Program-made: the position numbers and the translations under genes
From: Blastocladiella emersonii ATCC 22665
Taxonomy: Eukaryota > Blastocladiomycota > Blastocladiomycetes > Blastocladiales > Blastocladiaceae
Reading direction: 5' to 3'
Length of the DNA stretch: 64,000 bases
Assembly: GCA_025594325.1 (NCBI GenBank)
Contig: JANHCV010000014.1
Span: 868,001-932,000, forward strand
Part shown: one piece after another, positions 20,906 to 30,995 of the stretch
How the letters are laid out: every line of letters begins with the position of its first letter
Position numbering within the stretch: the stretch's first letter is position 1
The notes under the pieces: model-generated
Databases searched by the model: none
Seen by the model: the letters and a program-made list of their open reading frames with translations, nothing else
What the model was told of the DNA's origin: nothing

Positions 20906-22330
20906 GTAGCACACTGAGCTCAGCAGCAGATGGCCCTTTCCTTAGGTAAGAATCTTAAGAAAAGTGAGGGGGAGCTGCCTGGGCGCAGCGCTGCCACCGC
21001 GGCGCGTGCGGCGGAGCAAGGCGGAGAAAGGCCGCCCATATCCTTTGAGGTGCCTAGCGTGCGCAGCGGCGGTCGCGCGCGTGAATTGTGCGAGGCGGCG
21101 CGGCCTGAAACGCCCGCGGGCTGGCGCGGCGGCAGCTTGACGCGACTTCGGGCGCCCTGCTCCTTCACGTCACGATGACGCAACACGGCCCGCTTGCCCA
21201 GGGTCCTTCGCCGGTCCTTTGCGAAATCCGTGCGCACGGCCACGGCCGCGGTGGTCGCCGCGCGCCCTGCCCCGCTGCCCGCCTCGGTCGCTGGCCACGG
21301 ACATAATAGCCGACCGCGGCCCTCACCCATCTCGCGCTCTTCACCTCGCCCTCGCCCACCACGATGCTCGAGTGGTACATGCCCTCATGGAGTCCCAAAC
21401 GGCGGCCACGCGTGCTGACCACCAACCATGTAGACGTCGCAGCAGGACTCCCTCGCAACCGTGCGCGCTCGCGCCAGGCGTTCTTCACGGTACGCTGCCC
21501 CGCCGCCGACCGCTTGCTCGCCACGACCGCCGGCTAACGGATCGCGTTCTCCTCTGCGTGTAGATGGCTGCCGTGCCGCGACACGTCGCTCGTCTGTCCC
21601 AGCTCGCTCGACCCGCTCGTGATCCTTGACGTACGTCCCCATCTACTCGCGCAAGCTCGCTCTTCGGATCCCCGACTCACCGCTCTCCTCGCCCATCGTC
21701 CTCCAGCACGGCGTCTGCATCGACACGTCCAGGTCCAGGTCGCGATCGTCGCCGCCGTCGTCCTCAACAACCTCGCGAGCGGTCCGCTCGCGCAAGGCGC
21801 GCCATCTTCGGGACGGCCGCTGCCGTTGCGTGTGCGGGTCGCTGCCGCTGGCTGTGCGGGTCGCGGGCGGCGGGGTGGTGCGCGCGCGTGTTGGGCGGGT
21901 GGCCCTGCTCGAGGAGGGACCCTACCCGCGCGAGTGGTGCAGCGGGGGCGGCAGCGGAAGCGCGGGAGCGCGACCCGGTGCGCGCGATCGATCCGCAATC
22001 ATCATGTTTCGGATCCTCATGACCGACCTAATCTCGCGCGCGCGCGAGCTGGCGGCGGGATCGCCCGCTCGCGGCACCGGATGGCGGCGTTGCCAAGGGC
22101 TAAGAAAAATAAGAACTTCTTCCTGTTCAAAAAGTGCCTGCTTTTGCCTGTGTTCTCGCTCTAAGAAATGCGCGGTTTGCTGCTGTGGAGCCGGTGGGCG
22201 GGGACGGCGATTCGTTGAGTTTGTGTCTGGTTCCGTGAAGTCCGTAGGGATATTCTCTTCGTGTTCCTTCAAGCTTTGTGCTAGGAAGGCAGGGTGCGAC
22301 CTCCGTGCCGGACAGGGGATCGACGCGGGG
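20906..22330. other. Degraded, GC-rich region with gene-like fragments
   Basis: No intact gene. Two fragments look like exons: LEWYMPSWSPKRRPRVLTTN (about 21,367-21,430) and WLPCRDTSLVCPSSLDPLVI (about 21,566-21,628), separated by an intron-like stretch starting GTACGC at about 21,490 and ending GTGTAG at about 21,564. A hydrophobic VQVAIVAAVVLNNLASG follows. I do not recognise the family. This may be a relic of a membrane-protein gene placed where exon 2 of gene C used to be. Confidence 0.3.
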
Positions 22331-22370
22331 AAAGACGCGACAATCAATCATGTGACGGCGACGCGTCGTC
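22331..22370 (+). promoter_or_regulatory. Shared upstream element of gene D
   Basis: It reads AAAGACGCGACAATCAATCA followed by TGTGACGGCGACGCGTCGTC, 65-105 bp before the ATG at 22,435. Compared with gene G (47,120-47,170) the match continues through GCGTYGTCAAGCCACT and CTTCTCACG, the longest shared promoter stretch I found. Confidence 0.6.
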
Positions 22371-22434
22371 AAGCCACTACGCTTCTCACGGCGCGCGTTC
22401 GGCTCGCCCTCTCCGTCGACCCACCCCTGCAGCC

Positions 22435-24833
22435 ATGGATCGAATGAAAGACTCCCCGCACTTAATGCAACATGCTCTCGGCGCTGGCGACGATGCCGAG
22501 ATGCCGATCGTTGCACCACCGGCCGAACTCGCCACGCTTCCGGACATGCTCCTCACGTCGATTCTTCAACTCGCATGCCCTCGCTCGATCTCTTGCATCG
22601 CATCTCGCGCTCTTCTCGGCCCAGCTCGCGAGCTGAGCCTCAACCGCATTTGGGCGCCTGTCGTGCTTCGCCGCTTCATAAACCCTCGGATTCTCGCAAA
22701 TTACAAGGCCATGCGGAGCAACCGCAGATTTTCCGAGACTGCTTTTGTTCTTGACCAGTCCTTTATACTTTCATTCCAAGCGACACCGATCGAGGGAACC
22801 GCGTGGCCCAGTTCGCAGCTCCTGCTCGCGCTCATGAAGGGCTACCTATCTGACATTCGTTGCCGAGCGCAGGGCAACCGTGCAATTTCCCAGGAAGCGA
22901 TCTATTGGGCTATAATGGACTACGTCTGCCCGTTGACGGACGAGCAGCAAGGACTCCAATTCAAAGTCCACCCGCAACTTATTGCACCGCTCTTGATCCT
23001 TGCAGACGCTGTGCGACGGGACAAGCTCGTACTGCTCAAACAGCTGCTTCGTTCTTTCGGCCGAAAAATCCCTGGCATCCTCAAATTTTGCCTACCAGCG
23101 GACGCTTGGCTACATCTTACTATGTCGACCGAGATTCTGGTTCCTCGGCTGCCTCAAAAGGTGGTAGGCCGCGGTGAAATCCCGTTCCTTTCATACCTCC
23201 TCGTCCTTTCCGCGGTCTCGTGGAGCAGCAAATGCTTTCGCTTTCTAAGCGGCCCACGCTTCATACGCGATCCGAGCCTAACAATTGACCTGGAAATGCT
23301 TGCACATGTACTCGGCGATAACACTATAGCCGCGCTTTCCCTCTCACAGCTTGTCCACGAGCATCGGCCTCCCAAAACTCTCAAACCGATTTTTGACTGG
23401 GTCATGTGCACTTGCAAACCGGGTGTCTTGCAAGTTCAAGATGGATTCCACGTCGTAGTCGACTTGGTGCGCGGACCATCTCGGGCCTATCTCCCCTATC
23501 TCGTCGAGCATTATCCCGACCCTATCAAGTTTGGCTTTGATCGTGGTTACAGGACCTTAGCATGGAGCATATTCTCGAAGACGGATCATGAAAATGTTGA
23601 CTTGGCCTTGGTCATGTGCCTCGAAGCGCTCGAGGTTCTCGGCGGTGCCGGGGCTTGGGCTGACGTGCTTTCTATTGGACTACTGCAGGACGAAGGCACT
23701 GGCACTGGTGCAGTTTCAAGGTTAGCTGTTGATCGGCTCGGCCCTCTCCTCAAGGATGCCATCCCGTTGGGTGCGTAGGGAAGGTTAGGGTCAATTGCAG
23801 TAACCCTCTGACCATCGCTTGTTTCGTTAACCATTTAGCGACCGCTTTTGGTTTGAAAGGGTCTCGTGAAGGCCATCACGCCGCAACGAGCGTCCTAATT
23901 TTCGGACTCAGCCAGTTTGGGGGCGCGCAGCTTGAAGCTATGATGCCCCAGATTGCCGAAAATATTTCAGCAAGCTTTCACATTCACCGGGTGATCGGTT
24001 CCAACCTGTCCGCACACACCGCGCTCATGGGCTCTTGTTTCGAGCACCTATTTGCTTGTACCGTGCAGCAGCAGAGCCCGTGGCTTCTCTTCTGCCTCGC
24101 CGACGAGCTGTTTGCCACACTTAAACACCCCGATGTACCAACTCTCGGGGCAGTTGGGCGGGTGCTGGCTGTTGTTTTCGCCAATCCATCGATGCGGGCT
24201 GATGCACTTGACCGCATCAGCAAGAGCGGCACAGCGGCATCGTTCTTCGCATCCATGCTCACAAGCCAGCTCGAGCAGCGCGCGACGCGGTTTCCGGCCA
24301 ACTTGCCCGCGGAAACCGATACCTGCCTTCTCCAGGCCCATGATTCGTGGTTTGAGGCCATGTCCGAGCTCCATCAAATCGCACACAACGCCCAGGCGAC
24401 CGACCCAGCCTCGCTACTCTCCGCGGAAGTGATTTCACTGATCCAGCAGCAAATGCTCAACGGGCCGCAGAACAGCCTTCGCGCACTTCTCGACGCAGAG
24501 CTAGCCAATGCCGCCTGTTGCGGAGCTTGCCCTCGGTGCGGCGCAACGTTGGTCCCGCCGCTCCGCCGCACGTACGAGTTTCTCGCATTGACCGAGCTAC
24601 GCTTGACGCTCGAGGCGGTCCAGACCGGCTCTGTGGTCCCGCTCGCTTTTCGGGAGCTAGTTCCGTCCGGCGCTCTTGACAACGTCAAGGACGCGGCCTG
24701 GATTGCTGACACGGCGCGCAAATCGAAGCACAAGCTCGATGCTGACACGGCGGCGGCTGTCATTCGTGAGCTCCGCCGCGTCGCGCCAGCTGCTTCGAGC
24801 TCGACCGCTTTCAGCGATGCGATCCTCGAGTGA
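22435..24833 (+). CDS. F-box-like/CxxC family gene D, intact (776 aa)
   Basis: Exon 1 is 22435-23770, the intron 23771-23838 (68 nt, GTGCGT...TAG, phase 1), and exon 2 23839-24833. The join is in frame and gives 776 aa with no lesion. Leader MDRMKDSPHLMQHA. F-box-like segment LPDMLLTSILQLACPRSIS to RIWAPVVLRRFINP, about residues 36-84. Exon 2 starts ATAFGLKG and carries PWLLFCLADELFATLKHP, CGACPRCGATLVPP and LAFRELVPSGALDNVKDAAW. Four Cys precede the conserved CxxC here (CCGACPRC), so a metal site is plausible. The start is chosen by the leader motif and the immediately preceding GCAGCC context. Probably a ubiquitin-ligase adaptor if the F-box is functional; no substrate can be inferred. Confidence 0.85.
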
Positions 24834-25128
24834 TGCTTGCACGCTCGAAGCTCCATGGCGCGCGGCTGCCTTGATACGGCGGGCCGACCAATATATTTTT
24901 AACCCGATTGCATTTCCAATCATCTGCCTACCACGTACCCGAAGTTAGGTTGAGGGGTTTGGACAAACAATGCGGCCGGAAAACGCGTCGAAACGCGTTG
25001 CGACAGGAGTGACAGGTGATTCAGCTGATGCTCGCCGAGGGCCGAGTTGAGGCGGCGCAGCGGGCGGCCGTCCCGCCGCGGCCGTTCTCCTCCTCCAGTT
25101 GTTTCCCAAAGATGCCCTGTGCTACATC
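24834..25128. promoter_or_regulatory. Upstream region of the LRR gene
   Basis: 295 bp. Two ACGCGT sites lie in AAAACGCGTCGAAACGCGTT at about 24,976-24,995, followed by GCGACAGGAGTGACAGGTGA. A related arrangement (two ACGCGT, then GGGAGTGGCAG) recurs at 31,045-31,080 without a gene behind it on that strand. Confidence 0.4.
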
Positions 25129-27192
25129 ATGCAACCGAAAAAGTCCATGCAAACGCAAATGAAAGTCAAACTTGCTATTCCCGAGATCATAGACCGGATC
25201 CTCGTCGCGGCCATCAACTCGCACGTCCCCAGCAATGTCGCCCTTACCGGTGGCATTGTCGACCTGCGCAAGCTTTCCGCATACTCTCGCGTCTTGCCTC
25301 GCGACCAGATCCCGGGTGTTTTTCGAGCTCTGTCGGCACTTGTGGTGAAGCTTCCGATCAGCACAGCAAGCAACTTTGGACTGCTTAACTTCCTTCGCTT
25401 CCGCTCCGGATACGGTCTTCCCCTGCTTTGCGACTTTTCTTTCCTCACCCAGGCTGCGTCCAGAAAAATGTATGACGTCCTCGACTTTTGGCGCGACTCG
25501 GGGGTCCAACTTCACAACCTCGGCAGAATCCTCGAGCTGCCCGAGACTGCTCGCGTCCTCCTGTTTGGAACTGTCTCCCCGCCTTTCCACTCAGACGCTC
25601 CAAGCCGATTTGCTCGCGGTGACGCTCTCTGCCGAGACCTTCTCGCAGCCGTCCCTCGGGGCGAGACGATGATTTCTATCGACCGCGCGCTTCTTTCAGA
25701 GGAGGGCACGACTTTGCTTAACCGCGCCCTATCGGTCCCTGGTCACCCCGTCACTTCGCTCACCCTTGTCATGGTCGACCTCAACTGGGACCGCCTTCGT
25801 GCGATTCAGCTTCCGTCCTCGCTAGAGTCGCTCCACCTTGAATCGAACCGACTCGCGCATCGGTGCCCCGCGGACCCGGCGCCTTGGCTTCCAAACACGC
25901 TTTCGTCGCTGACTCTTCGCAAGGAATGCCTTGGTTATGCGGGTCTCGCCGACCACCTCAAGCACTTGCCATCGGGCCTCACCTCTCTGTCGTTGGACGA
26001 GTGCGAAATGGACTTGGCCGCTTTCAACCATCTCGCTGCCGGTCTGCCTGCTTCGCTTCGATCCCTGTCCATCACTCGATGCTCGATGGGCAACCGGGCT
26101 TTGGCGGCGCTGGCCCAGAAACTTCCCTCAACTTTGCTGTCGCTAGACTTGACCAAAAATGCCCTCTCGAACAAGGGCATGATTGCGCTCGCCCAGCACT
26201 TGCCCTCCAGCCTCGAATCGTTGATCCTTGATGACAACCCAAAGGTCGGCATGCCCGGCCTCCACGCCCTCCTCAACGCTCTCCCGGCTGGTCTTCAACG
26301 TCTTCAGCTGCGAGATGGTTGTACTGACGCTTGCGCCCTTGTGGCCCTCGCTGGTCGCGAACGCCCATCACTTAAGCACCTCGACCTCTCAGGCAGCGTT
26401 TGTTATTCGGTCGACTGGAACTCGCACCCAAACTTTAGTTTTCTTGCCGGGTCCGCTTGGAACACGACTCCAGCCTTCCCTGCAATCGAGGAGCTACGCA
26501 TGGCAGGCTTCCAATTTTACAAATCAGAGAACGCAACGGCCGTGCTCCCGCGGATCCTTGGCCCCAAGCTTCAGCGACTCGATCTCAACGGTTGCGGGGT
26601 CGGCGACGCTGGCGTCGACGCGACTCTTGAATGCGCAACGCCAGCCCTTACCCACCTCGACCTGACAATGTGTGGCGTCCAAAACGCCGGTGCAGCATCT
26701 CTTGCTACGCAGCTGCCCGCGTCCGTGACTTGGCTGAATCTTGACGGCAATGGGATTGGCGATGAGGGCTATCTCTTCTTGCTCGAGCTTATCAACTCCC
26801 GCCGAGCCACGCTGACAATCGAGCTTGACATGGGAAGCATGCCTTGTGCTACCAAAAAGATCTACGAGGTTTACTTTGGCGCGCCCGCTGGGCCCGTCGC
26901 GCGCGACAGCTCGTCTGACTCGAGCTCGTCTGACTCGAGCTCGTCTGACTCGAGCTCGTCTGACTCGAGCTCGTCTGACTCGAGCTCGTCTGACTCGGAC
27001 TCGGATTCTGACTCAAGCTCTTCGGATTCCGACTCGAGCTCGTCCGATTCCTCAGACTCGAGCTCGTCGGACTCATCAAGCTCGAGCTCGTTGGATTCCT
27101 CGGACTCAAGCTCGTCCGATTCCTCCGACTCGGACGATTCGCAAGCGCACGACGTGCAACTTATTCACAATTTGATCTTGCCTTGGCTTTAG
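25129..27192 (+). CDS. Leucine-rich-repeat (RNI-like) protein with SD-repeat tail
   Basis: 687 aa from the ATG at 25,129; an upstream in-frame ATG at 25,099 is possible, but the chosen start gives the local leader (MQPKKSMQTQ). Residues 12-60 (LAIPEIIDRILVAAINSHVPSN) resemble the F-box-like opening of its neighbours. From about residue 210 to 580 there are at least ten 24-29-residue LRRs of the ribonuclease-inhibitor type: LPSGLTSLSLDEC, LPASLRSLSITRC, LPSTLLSLDLTKNAL, LPSSLESLILDDN. Residues about 593-670 are almost purely Ser and Asp (SSSDS repeats), probably heavily phosphorylatable. The last 15 residues are hydrophobic. The F-box-plus-LRR arrangement suggests an FBXL-type substrate receptor. 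The frame is intact, one exon. Confidence 0.8.
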   Translation: MQPKKSMQTQMKVKLAIPEIIDRILVAAINSHVPSNVALTGGIVDLRKLSAYSRVLPRDQIPGVFRALSALVVKLPISTASNFGLLNFLRFRSGYGLPLLCDFSFLTQAASRKMYDVLDFWRDSGVQLHNLGRILELPETARVLLFGTVSPPFHSDAPSRFARGDALCRDLLAAVPRGETMISIDRALLSEEGTTLLNRALSVPGHPVTSLTLVMVDLNWDRLRAIQLPSSLESLHLESNRLAHRCPADPAPWLPNTLSSLTLRKECLGYAGLADHLKHLPSGLTSLSLDECEMDLAAFNHLAAGLPASLRSLSITRCSMGNRALAALAQKLPSTLLSLDLTKNALSNKGMIALAQHLPSSLESLILDDNPKVGMPGLHALLNALPAGLQRLQLRDGCTDACALVALAGRERPSLKHLDLSGSVCYSVDWNSHPNFSFLAGSAWNTTPAFPAIEELRMAGFQFYKSENATAVLPRILGPKLQRLDLNGCGVGDAGVDATLECATPALTHLDLTMCGVQNAGAASLATQLPASVTWLNLDGNGIGDEGYLFLLELINSRRATLTIELDMGSMPCATKKIYEVYFGAPAGPVARDSSSDSSSSDSSSSDSSSSDSSSSDSSSSDSDSDSDSSSSDSDSSSSDSSDSSSSDSSSSSSLDSSDSSSSDSSDSDDSQAHDVQLIHNLILPWL
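26907..27140 (+). repeat. 15-bp tandem repeat coding for Ser/Asp-rich tail
   Basis: The unit CTCGTCTGACTCGAG is repeated about six times nearly perfectly to about 27,000 and then degenerates, staying in frame and encoding SSSDS. Repeats in multiples of 3 allow length change without frameshift. Confidence 0.85.
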
Positions 27193-27443
27193 TTGCCCGA
27201 GCGAGTCAATGTGACGGACGCGTGCAAACGGTTGGTGAATGTATTTTGAACTGCATTGAAGGTGCTATACATGAGACCATCTGCCAAGGTTATTCATGTA
27301 GCATCGAGTTTGAGGGTCAGATGCCGTCAACAGGTGCGTTGCGTCGCGAACGGCAGGCCGAGCGGAGCGGCGAACATGAACGACGCGTAACGCGTTCCCA
27401 CGCCGACTCCTCTCCTCTCACTTCGCCCAAACGACCCGAGACC

Positions 27444-27951
27444 ATGAATTCCAATGAACCCCACTTGGTGCAACACACGCAGCCGGACCTCCCGCTTTCA
27501 TTGATCGAGGATATCCTCGTTTGCGTCGTCCTTGGCGACTCGCGCAGCGCGGACCCGCTTCCCCTTCTGCACGTCGCCCCAGGCCTCGACCGGGCAGCAT
27601 AAATGTGCTCGAGCTCTTTTCCCAGCGCATGCCGTGGAGGGACTGGCTCCTTGATGCCGATTGGGACGAACTTGCTCTGGATCTGGTCAAGACCGAGCAG
27701 ATCAGCTCTCTCGACTGGCTTAATTGCAGCCCAAAAAATATCACGTCGAGTTGGGCAGCTACTACGAATCCTTTTGGTCGGAGCCCTTCAAACTCGCGAG
27801 CAACCTCAAATAACTCGATTGGTTCTCAAAAACCCTCCCACTCGCACGGGTGGAAGGTTTCAAGTGCCCCGAGAACTGGGGCAACGTTTCCAAGGGTGAT
27901 GACGAGGGCATGACCATAGCGCGACACATGCTGGTCTTCGTTCGAGTGTAG
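27444..27951 (+). pseudogene. Ankyrin-like family gene K, internally deleted
   Basis: The start, MNSNEPHLVQHTQPDLPLSL to LHVAPGLDR, matches genes at 37,071 and 40,314 (SIVEEILMQAVLADSRG, PLLRVAPGL). It then hits a stop at 27,600. What follows corresponds to the last third of those proteins (WRDWLLDADWDELALDLVK, then CPENWGNVSKGDDEG) after a deletion of roughly 200 codons and frame shifts. The end at GTGTAG (27,951) coincides exactly with the intron acceptor of an F-box-like exon 2, so this is one side of a chimeric junction. Confidence 0.7.
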
Positions 27952-28393
27952 CTTTTGCCCTCTCTCTCAAACCCACTGCGGCTTGTCCGCCACAGCGACT
28001 ATTGCGGTTTGTTCGACAGCACCGCGGGGAACTCATGGACAAGCTCGTCCACGCGTTTGCAGCGGCGCTTTGCGACGTGACAAGGGCTCCACCTGCTGGC
28101 GAAAGTAGCCACATCACTCCCTGCTTGCGCCCTAGGCTATGCAAGTGCTTTCTGGCCACTTTCTCAAGCAAACTCGAAGTTGACGTGTGGGATCTCCTCT
28201 TGCTAGCCAATGCCACGTTGTCGCGCGTCCCGATTGCCATCTGCCCGGCATTTGCATGGCTTCCTGTTGTGATAATGCACGACAAGACTCTTCACCCCCG
28301 CGCAATTGCAATTATGCGCGAGCTCAACACAGTGCAGCAATTCTTTGGTGTCATAATTCGCACCACGATTTGCGCATTCGAAGGGCTCCACTC
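27952..28393 (+). pseudogene. F-box-like family exon 2 fragment
   Basis: Directly after TAG at 27,949-27,951 the frame reads AFALSLKPTAAC, the standard start of family exon 2. It continues through VDVWDLLLLANATLSRVPIA and AFAWLPVVIMHDKTLHPRAI, equivalent to the LANEFLAIARKP and IAWLPAIVLSDPxTRDAAL blocks. The family similarity stops near 28,393, where the antisense strand becomes the truncated end of a Helitron helicase. The CxxC and FWELVPDG parts are gone. Confidence 0.65.
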
Positions 28394-30794
28394 AGCCATC
28401 CCTCGGGCCTTGTGCGCCGTCAGCGCGTACGCGAGCTCGAGCGGGAACTGGGCTCGATGGATCGTCTTGGATGTGCCGGCCACCTTGTTCTGGAGGCGGA
28501 ACGAGGCGATCTCGCGGCGCAGCGGGAAGCAGCCGTCGGGGATCCCGGGTAGCTTGGGCATGCGACCCAGATCCTTGTTGGGCCGGATGATGACTGCATC
28601 AATGTCATTGTTCGAGTCGGTGGCAAAGCCTTCAACACGGCCAATGACGCCGTTGACGATGCCGCGACTACACGATGCGAAGCGAGGAAGCGCTGGTGAG
28701 TCCACGCGCCTAATGGCCGGCGAATATGACGCGGAGACGTACAGCGTGTTGATGTTCCGCGTCACGATGACACGCGCGCCAGCAAACAGCTTGAGGGTAG
28801 ACGGGATGTGGTCCGTCTTGCTTGAGGGAAGCAGTTTTGCGAAGTCGAGCATGTGCCAGTCGCTGTCGCCCTGACCGCTGCTCTTAACAACGAGCTGCCG
28901 CCAAAGGAGTGGTCCGGTTGTGGAGGGCTTGCGGACGAGATCGACGCACTCGAGGTCAAAGATTTCGTCGGGTTGGAGACCGAGGCGACGCGCGTGTTTC
29001 GCGGCGGCCATCGAGTTCCACGCGTCGCGTACCGAGTTCTGCGCCGTGATGAGGACCTGGTCGCTCCAGTCGTCGAGCTGGCCTGGGTGCTGGGTGCTGG
29101 CCCAGTACGACGTCTGCTCGCCGCGAGCCGAGGTACTCGATCACGCGCTGCGAGACGTTACAGTTGTGCGGGTCGTTAAGCACGTTGTGCAAACCCGCGT
29201 CGCCCGACTGCCGCATCTGCTGGACGAGGAAGAAATCCGAGTCGAAGGCGAGCCACTGATCGCGACCAATGTTGGCGTCGGTTGGAGTTCTGCTGACCGC
29301 TGGCGGCTCCTTGCGCTTGGACGCGCGCTTCTTCTGCTGCTGCTGCTGCTGAGGCTCGCCGTCGACCTGCATCAAGTCACCATCATGAGCTGCATCCACC
29401 TCGGTTTCGGGTGCCCATTCGACCGGCTGCTCAGATGGAACCGTGAGCGAGCGGGCCATGACGGGCTCGAACTGGAAAAAGTCGCCAAACGCGAGGACGT
29501 GCAGGCCGCCAAACGGACGATGGTCGCGGCTCGGGTATAGCGCGTCGAAGCACAAGTGCATTGCGGCGAACAGCTCGGCGCCGACCATGGAGATCTCGTC
29601 GAGAAGGACAAACTTGACGGAGCGGAACAAGCCCTCGAGCTCGGCCTTGGCTTTGTCGCCCATCGGCTTGGTCGCCGAGACGACGGTGCCGATACCGCAC
29701 ATGGCGTGGATCGTGGAGCCGCCGATGGGCGCCGCGGCTGCGCCGGTTGGCGCGCAGATCTTGAGCCACAAACTGCTGCCCTTGGCGACGAACATGTCGC
29801 GGATCGAGTTAATGACGCGACTCTTGCCCGTGCCCGCCTCGCCGTGGACGAGCATGAGGAGCTGCTCGATGTCAGCGTCGCCGCGCTTGATGGCATCGAG
29901 CGTCGACTCGACGTGCTCGACGACGCGGCGCTGCTCGACGTTGAGCCCTTGAAGGCACGGGGCGAGTTGCTCCTGTCGCGCGAGCTGCACCCGGACGGCT
30001 GGCGGTGCGACACCGCCGTCTGCTTGAACGAGTCGAGCGCGAGGTGGCTCCGCCGAGCGTTCTGCAGCAAACCAACGGGCATCCTCGTCGGCCTTCCTGG
30101 CCAGATCGGCGTAGTTGGCGAGTTGCGCGAACCACGCCGGATCCGAGTCGACCTTGAGCAGCTGCTGGCGAAGCTCGAGTGGCAGAGCAGGCACGGGCGC
30201 GTTCGAGTTTGAGAGCAGTCCGTTGTGTACTGCCGACATGAGGAGCATGGCCGCGTGCTGGTCGTTCTGGGAGATGATCGAGAGGATCTCGTGCAGGAAA
30301 GCGTCGTTGCCGTGAGCTTCTTGCGCGATGCCGACGGGCATGATCTCACCGTCAGCCTCGTCGTCGTTACCCATGCCAGTACCGCCGGCGCGTCGAAGGT
30401 CGACCTGCTCGGGCGTCGCGCTGTTGTTGGCCTCCGAATCGTCATCCAGCTTGCCGGGCGACGTGTTCACGTAGTCACGAAAGTTGTTGATCCACCGGAG
30501 CCGGTCGCTGCCCTGCTCGAGCGTGCTTTTGAAGAGATCGAGCGTCTGCGACCACGTCTCGCCGCGAGCCGGAGCCACCTCGTTGATGGCGCGGAACGGC
30601 TTGAACAGGATCGTGGAGATCATGGCGCGCGACTCGGTGCTGCCGATATCGGACGACTGGCTGACCTGCTTGTTGAACAGCGGCACGGGAACGACCATGC
30701 TCGCGCGCATCGCGGCGACGCGATGTGTCTGGCGCACGCCACGAGTGCGAGACAGGAGGCGCGAGACAAAAAACGCGAGACACAATACGCGCAA
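28394..30794 (-). mobile_element. Helitron-type PIF1-like helicase, copy 1 (truncated, frameshifted)
   Basis: The minus-strand frame from 30,794 (homology to copy 2 starts at MRASMVVPVPLFNKQ, 30,710) contains VHGEAGTGKSRV (Walker A), ICAPTGAAA, FVLLDEISMV (Walker B) and LHVLAFGDFFQFEPV, all PIF1/Helitron helicase motifs. A 7-bp tandem duplication at 29,084-29,100 (plus strand TGGGTGCTGGGTGCTGG) shifts the frame relative to copy 2. The second frame continues to 28,394 with FPLELAYALTAHKARGM (motif VI), where it is cut off. A (CAG)n run near 29,336 encodes a Gln tract longer than in copy 2. The Rep/HUH part is absent. It is an inactivated relic, but the helicase motifs before the duplication are well preserved. 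Copy 2 at 34-36 kb is clearly related. Confidence 0.85.
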
Positions 30795-30995
30795 GCGGTG
30801 AATAAAATCAAAGCGTCAGGGAAGCGTGTGGATGCCCACATAGGACATGAAGGACGGAGGAAATGTAGAGGATATGCACAGTGGCCGCGGGAGGAGCGGG
30901 AAGAGTGAGAGGTCAGGTACACGGAGAGTATTCCGACGTCGAACTGTGCCCCAGACGATTTTAGTTGAGTTGCATAGAGTTAGAGGGTAGATTTA
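30795..30995. other. Short AT-richer spacer
   Basis: I see nothing supported here apart from the run-out of copy 1 of the helicase. The 5' boundary of the element could not be defined; a TC dinucleotide preceded by A occurs too often to be informative. Confidence 0.4.

Noticed and set aside
26907-27140. Bacterial Sdr-type surface protein because of the SD repeat
   Set aside because: No signal peptide or LPXTG, RNI-type LRRs and local fungal-style leader; convergent composition.
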